Positions 58,801 through 64,000 of a stretch of 64,000 nt of DNA are shown in pieces. The first letter of the stretch is position 1; each line of letters opens with the position of its first letter. The notes under the pieces are model-generated. The model was not told where the DNA came from. It worked only from the letters and a program-made list of their open reading frames with translations, and did no database searches. The stretch is from assembly GCA_029931535.1 (NCBI GenBank), contig JAQPZY010001549.1:3185001-3249000 (forward strand), read 5' to 3'. The position numbers and the translations under genes are program-made. This DNA comes from Margaritifera margaritifera. Its lineage: Eukaryota; Mollusca; Bivalvia; Unionida; Margaritiferidae.

Positions 58801-61800
58801 AAAAGAGTAGAAATTGGGCTTATTTTTTTTTTTTTTTTTGAAAAACGTTGGATGAATTTTTTGTGCTGGCCCCTTGTTACCTAAAGACACAACCTGATAG
58901 TACTTTTGGCTAGAATGGGAAATGTGTTCCAGGCTGAGCTCAGTATTACAGATAGATCCTAGTGTATCACATATAGGGGTGAAACGATTCATCGATATAT
59001 CGATGTATTGATACTTTTGCCATATCGATATACGTATCGATACAAGAGATGAAGAATCGATACAAAATGATATCTATCCTATATAAGTTACTTTAATCTT
59101 CAGCAGTCATGAATAAATATTTGTCGTTTGCCTTCTTATTCTTTAAACTGAGAATCGATAATGTATCGTATCGTAGGCTGTGTATCGTTAATCGTATCGA
59201 TACGCGGCACAGGTGTATGGTTTCACCCCTATCACATATGCTCCAGATGAAGTTTACATGGGATTTCTTTTCCAGGTGTGGTTAAAAGCATCACCAGGAT
59301 GATGTTGCCTTGCATGCAAAATATTGTCCAGATCAGATAAAAAAATTGGTCCGCACATTGGAAGTTTATGTTCGACTCCTTTCCAGATGTGGTAAAAGAG
59401 CATCATCCGGATGGTATAGCCTTTCATGCAAAATCTTGTCCGGATCAGATAAAGAAATTGATCTGCTATGGGAAGTTTACATTCGACATCTTTCCGGGTG
59501 TGGTAAAAAAGCATCGCCTTGATGATGTAGCCTTGCATGCAAAATATTGACCGGATCAGATAAAAAAATTAGTCCGCACATTGGAAGTTTACGTTCGATT
59601 TCTTTTCTGGATGTGGTAAAAAAGCATCGCCCGGATGATGTAGACTTGCATCCAAAATCTGGTCTGGATCAGGTAAAAAAATTGGTCCGCACATTAAAAA
59701 ATTACATTCGATTTCTTTCCGGATGTGGTTAAAAAGCATCGCCCGGATGATATAGCCTTGCATGCCAAATTTTGTCCGGATCGAATAAAAAAATTGGTCC
59801 GCACATAGGAAGTTTACATTCGATTTCTTTTCCGGATGTGGTTGAAAGCATCGCTTCGATGATGTATCCTTGCATGCACAATTTTGTGTGGATCAGATTA
59901 AAAAATGGTCAGGATGATGGAAGTTTTCATGCGAAACCTTTTCCAGATCTAGTTAAAAGCATCGCATGGGCAATGAAGGCTTGTATGCAAAATCTTGTCC
60001 GAATCTTCTCCGAAATATGTCTCAGAAAATGGAAGATTACAAATAGGTCGACTATTTTAAGTATCATGTATCAAACTCTAATACAATTAGTCCACGTAGA
60101 ATGGAGCAGGAACATTTTTATGTGTGTTAGAACTGCTTTTCCTCCTACTACTTACGATAGTGCTCTTTCCCCTGGCATTATTGACAACTTTAGCCTGAAA
60201 TGGGGGTAGAAAAAACTTCCATTTCCGAGAGATTCTCGCTCTGTCCGCTGCTGAGAGGTGTGAAAGACGACGTACTTCACTTGGCTATGACAAAGGGTCA
60301 GGCCGAAAAGAGTAGAAATTGGGCTTATTTTTTTTTTTTTTTTGAAAAACACAGGATGAATTTTGTGTGCTGGCCCCTTGTTACCTTAAGACACAACCTG
60401 TTATTACTTTTGGCTAGAATGGGAAATGTGTTCCAGGCTGAGCTCAGTATTACAGATAGATCCTAGTGTATCACATATAGGGGTGAAACGATTCATCGAT
60501 ATATCGATGTATTGATACTTTTGCATATCGATATACGTATCGATACAAGAGGTGAAGAATCGATACAAAATGATATCTATCCTATATAAGTTACTTTAAT
60601 CTTCAGCAGTCATGAATAAATATTTGTCGTTTGCCTTCTTATTCTTTAAACTGAGAATCGATAATGTATCGTATCGTAGGCTGTGTATCGTTAATCGTAT
60701 CGATACGCGGCACAGGTGTATGGTTTCACCCCTATCACATATGCTCCGGATGATGGAAGTTTACATGGGATTTCTTTTCCAGGTGTGGTTAAAAGCATCA
60801 CCAGGATGATATAGCCTTGCATGCAAAATATTGTCCAGATCAGATAAAAAAAATTGGTCCGCACATTGGAAGTTTATGTTCGACTCATTTCCAGATGTGG
60901 TAAAAAAGCATTATCCGGATGATATAGCCTTTCATGCCAAATCTTGTCCGGATCAGATAAAGAAATTGATCTGCATATGGGAAGTTTACATTCGACATCT
61001 TTCCGGGTGAGGTAAAAAAGCATCGCCTTGATGATGTAGCCTTGCATGCAAAATATTGACCGGATCAGATAAAAAAATTAGTCCGCACATTGGAAGTTTA
61101 CGTTCGATTTCTTTTCTGGATGTGGTAAAAAAGCATCGCCCGGATGATGTAGCCTTGCATCCAAAATCTGGTCTGGATCAGGTAAAAAAATTGGTCCGCA
61201 CATTAAAAAATTACATTCGATTTCTTTCCGGATGTGGTTAAAAAGCATCGCCCGGATGATATAGCCTTGCATGCCAAATTTTGTCCGGATCGAATAAAAA
61301 AATTGGTCCGCACATAGGAAGTTTACATTCGATTTCTTTTCCGGATGTGGTTGAAAGCATCGCTTCGATGATGTATCCTTGCATGCACAATTTTGTGTGG
61401 ATCAGATTAAAAAAATGGTCCGGATGATGGAAGTTTACATGCGAAACCTTTTCCAGATCTAGTTAAAAGCATCGCATGGGCAATGAAGGCTTGTATGCAA
61501 AATCTTGTCCGAATCTTGTCCGAAATATGGCTCAGAAAATGGAAGATTACAAATAGGTCCACTATTTTAAGTATCATGTATCAAACTCTAATACAACAAG
61601 CCCACCCGCCTCCCACGTAGAATGGAGCAGGAACATTTTGGGTGTGTTAGAACTGCTTTTCCTCCTACTACTTACGATAGTCCTTTTCCCCTGGCATTAT
61701 TGAAAACTTTAGCCTGAAATGGGGGTAGAAAAAACTTCCATTTCCGAGAGATTCTCGCTCTGTCCGCTGCTGAGAGGTGTGAAAGACGACGTACTTCACT

Positions 61801-64000
61801 TGGCTATGACAAAGGGTCAGGCCGAAAAGAGTAGAAATTGGGCTTATTTTTTTTTTTTTTTTGAAAAACACAGGATGAATTTTGTGTGCTGGCCCCTTGT
61901 TACCTTAAGACACAACCTGTTATTACTTTTGGCTAGAATGGGAAATGTGTTCCAGGCTGAGCTCAGTATTACAGATAGATCCTAGTGTATCACATATAGG
62001 GGTGAAACGATTCATCGATATATCGATGTATTGATACTTTTGCCATATCGATATACGTATCGATACAAGAGATGAAGAATCGATACAAAACGATATCTAT
62101 CCTATATAAGTTACTTTAATCTTCAGCAGTCATGAATAATTATTTGTCGTTTGCATTCTTATTCTTTAAACTGAGAATCGATAATGTATCGTATCGTAGG
62201 CTGTGTATCGTTAATCGTATCGATACGCGGCACAGGTGTATGGTTTCACCCCTATCACATATGCTCCGGCCGATGGAAGTTTACGTGGGATTTCTTTTCC
62301 AGGTGTGGTTAAAAGCATCACCAGGATGACATAGCCTTGCATGCAAAATATTGTCCAGATCAGATCAAAAAAATTGGTCCGCACATTGGAAGTTTATGTT
62401 CGACTCATTTCCAGATGTAGTAAAAAAGCATCATCCGCATGATATAGCCTTTCATGCCAAATCTTGTCCGGATCAGATAAAGAAATTGATCTGCATATGG
62501 GAAGTTTACATTCGACATCTTTCCGGGTGTGGTAAAAAAGCATCGCCTTGATGATGTGGCATTGCATGCCAAATATTGACCGGATCAGATAAAAAAATTA
62601 GTCCGCACGTTGGAAGTTTACGTTCGACTTCTTTTCTGGATGTGGTAAAAAAGCATCGCCCGGATGATGTAGCCTTGCATCCAAAATCTGGTCTGGATCA
62701 GGTAAAAAAATTGGTCCGCACATTAAAAAATTACATTCGATTTCTTTCCGGATGTGGTTAAAAAGCATCGCCCGGATGATATAGCCTTGCATGCCAAATT
62801 TTATCCGGATCGAATAAAAAAATTGGTCCGCACAAAGGAAGTTTACTTTCAATTTCTTTTCCGGATGTGGTTGAAAGCATCGCTTCGATGATGTATCCTT
62901 GCATGCACAATTTTGTGTGGATCAGATTAAAGAAATGGTCCGGATGATGGAAGTTTACATGCGAAACCTTTTCCAGATCTAGTTAAAAGCATCGCATGGG
63001 CAATGAAGGCTTGTATGGAAAATCTTGTCCGAATCTTGTCCGAAATATGGCTCAGAAAATGGCAGATTACAAATAGGTCAGCTATTTTAAGTGTCATGTA
63101 TCAAACTCAAATACAACTACCCCACCCCCCTCCCACGTAGAATGGAGCAGGTACATTTTGGGTGTGTTGGAACTGCTTTTCCTCTTACTACTTACGATAG
63201 TGCTTTTTCCCCTGGCATTATTGACAACTTTAGCCTGAAATGGGGGTAGAAAAAACTTCCGTTTCCGAGAGATTCTCGCTCTGTCCGCTGCTGAGAGGTG
63301 TGAAAGACGACGTACTTCACTTGGCTATGACAAAGGGTCAGGCCGAAAAGAGTAGAAATTGGACATTTTTTTTTTTTTTTTTTTGAAAAACACAGGATGA
63401 ATTTTGGGCGCTGGCCCCTTGTTACCTTAAGTCACAACCTGTTATTACTTTTGGCTAGAATGGGAAATGTGTTCCAGGCTGAGCTCAGTATTACAGATAG
63501 ATCCTAGTGTATCACATATAGGCGTGAAACGATTCATCGATATATCGATGTATTGATACTTTTGCCATATCGATATACGTATCGATACAAGAGGTGAAGA
63601 ATCGATACAAAACGATATCTATCCTATATAAGTTACTTTAATCTTCAGCAGTCATGAATAATTATTTGTCGTTTGCATTCTTATTCTTTAAACTAAGAAT
63701 CGTTAATGTATCGTATCGTAGGCTGTGTATCGTTAATCGTATCGATACGCGGCACAGGTGTATGGTTTCACCCCTATCACATATGCTCCGGATGATGGAA
63801 GTTTACGTGGGATTTCTTTTCCAGGTGTGGTTAAAAGCATCACCAGGATGACATAGCCTTGCATGCAAAATATTGTCCAGATCAGATCAAAAAAATTGGT
63901 CCGCACATTGGAAGTTTATGTTCGACTCATTTCCAGATGTAGTAAAAAAGCATCATCCGCATGATATAGCCTTTCATGCCAAATCTTGTCCGGATCAGAT

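Larger units (their letters stand above)
33944..64000. repeat. Three-level tandem array (112-bp monomers, 1.52-kb units, 7-9 kb blocks)
   Basis: The left edge is at about 33944 and the array runs off the window. Each full unit has a 256-bp MITE, then seven monomers of about 112-113 bp plus a partial eighth, then about 480 bp of single-copy sequence with a poly-T of 14-20. The 21 MITE copies give 20 unit lengths: sixteen of 1519-1523, one of 1504, and three of 1071-1072. Within the first full unit, monomer starts fall near 34742, 34855, 34967, 35079, 35192, 35304 and 35417. Homologous positions in different units differ only at scattered sites, whereas monomers within one unit are strongly diverged, so the unit and not the monomer is now the amplifying entity. 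Confidence 0.95.

Noticed and set aside
34587..63851. Families of 60-88 codon open frames repeated through the array (such as those starting MSAVMNKYLSF, MTGSDKKISPH, MGVLELLF, MGVEKTSI)
   Set aside because: They recur because the DNA recurs. They overlap on both strands, one set lies inside the MITE, and another reads through the poly-T as a phenylalanine run. No family motif or codon-level constraint is visible.
33944..64000. CRISPR-like direct repeats
   Set aside because: The periods are 112 bp and 1.52 kb with contiguous monomers and no spacers, in a eukaryotic context.

Overview
The window looks like nuclear DNA from a marine invertebrate, most likely a mollusc. This is inferred from the repeat families and the AT-rich, microsatellite-laden composition; nothing in the sequence names the species. 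I see no intact, clearly functional conserved gene. Almost everything is mobile elements, decayed C2H2 zinc-finger DNA and a very large tandem array.

Layout. 1-6507: two minisatellites, then a decayed Gmr1-like Ty3/Gypsy retrotransposon in which integrase precedes reverse transcriptase and Gag is SCAN-like. 7120-8993 (minus): zinc-finger locus A, a 16-finger reading frame that ends where a zinc-ligand cysteine should be. 9000-13860: mostly unrecognised, with an inverted-repeat element, a hAT-like MITE and microsatellites. 13866-23310: an L1/Tx1-like LINE split by a second Gmr1-like element (with Gag, protease and integrase but no RT/RNase H) and by a rearranged third one on the minus strand. 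23690-29690 (minus): zinc-finger locus B, a paralogue of A broken by three insertions (a solo LTR carrying a SINE, a 688-bp element, and a hAT-like MITE nested in another). Locus A still shows the corresponding empty sites. 30130-30415: a pogo/Tigger-type transposase fragment.

30712-33954 is the most unusual non-repetitive part. Two short divergent reading-frame units each end in a perfect histone-type 3' stem-loop (minus strand at 30718-30733, plus strand at 31919-31934). They flank an apparent promoter with CCAAT boxes, CACGTG and TATA, yet neither encodes a core histone that I recognise. Next come a decayed CCHC zinc-knuckle frame, a broken gene of an uncharacterised invertebrate family, and a second divergent pair of small frames around a palindromic TATA element. 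The array edge truncates that pair.

33944-64000 (running off the window) is a three-level tandem array. Monomers of about 112-113 bp are stacked seven deep, joined to a single-copy segment of about 480 bp and to a 256-bp MITE. Together these form a unit of about 1,520 bp, present 20 times between 21 MITE copies. Three units of about 1,071 bp lack exactly four monomers and recur every 5 or 6 units, giving a higher-order period of 7.16 or 8.68 kb. One unit is a recognisable hybrid left by unequal crossing-over. The short reading frames repeated through the array are by-products of the DNA repetition.
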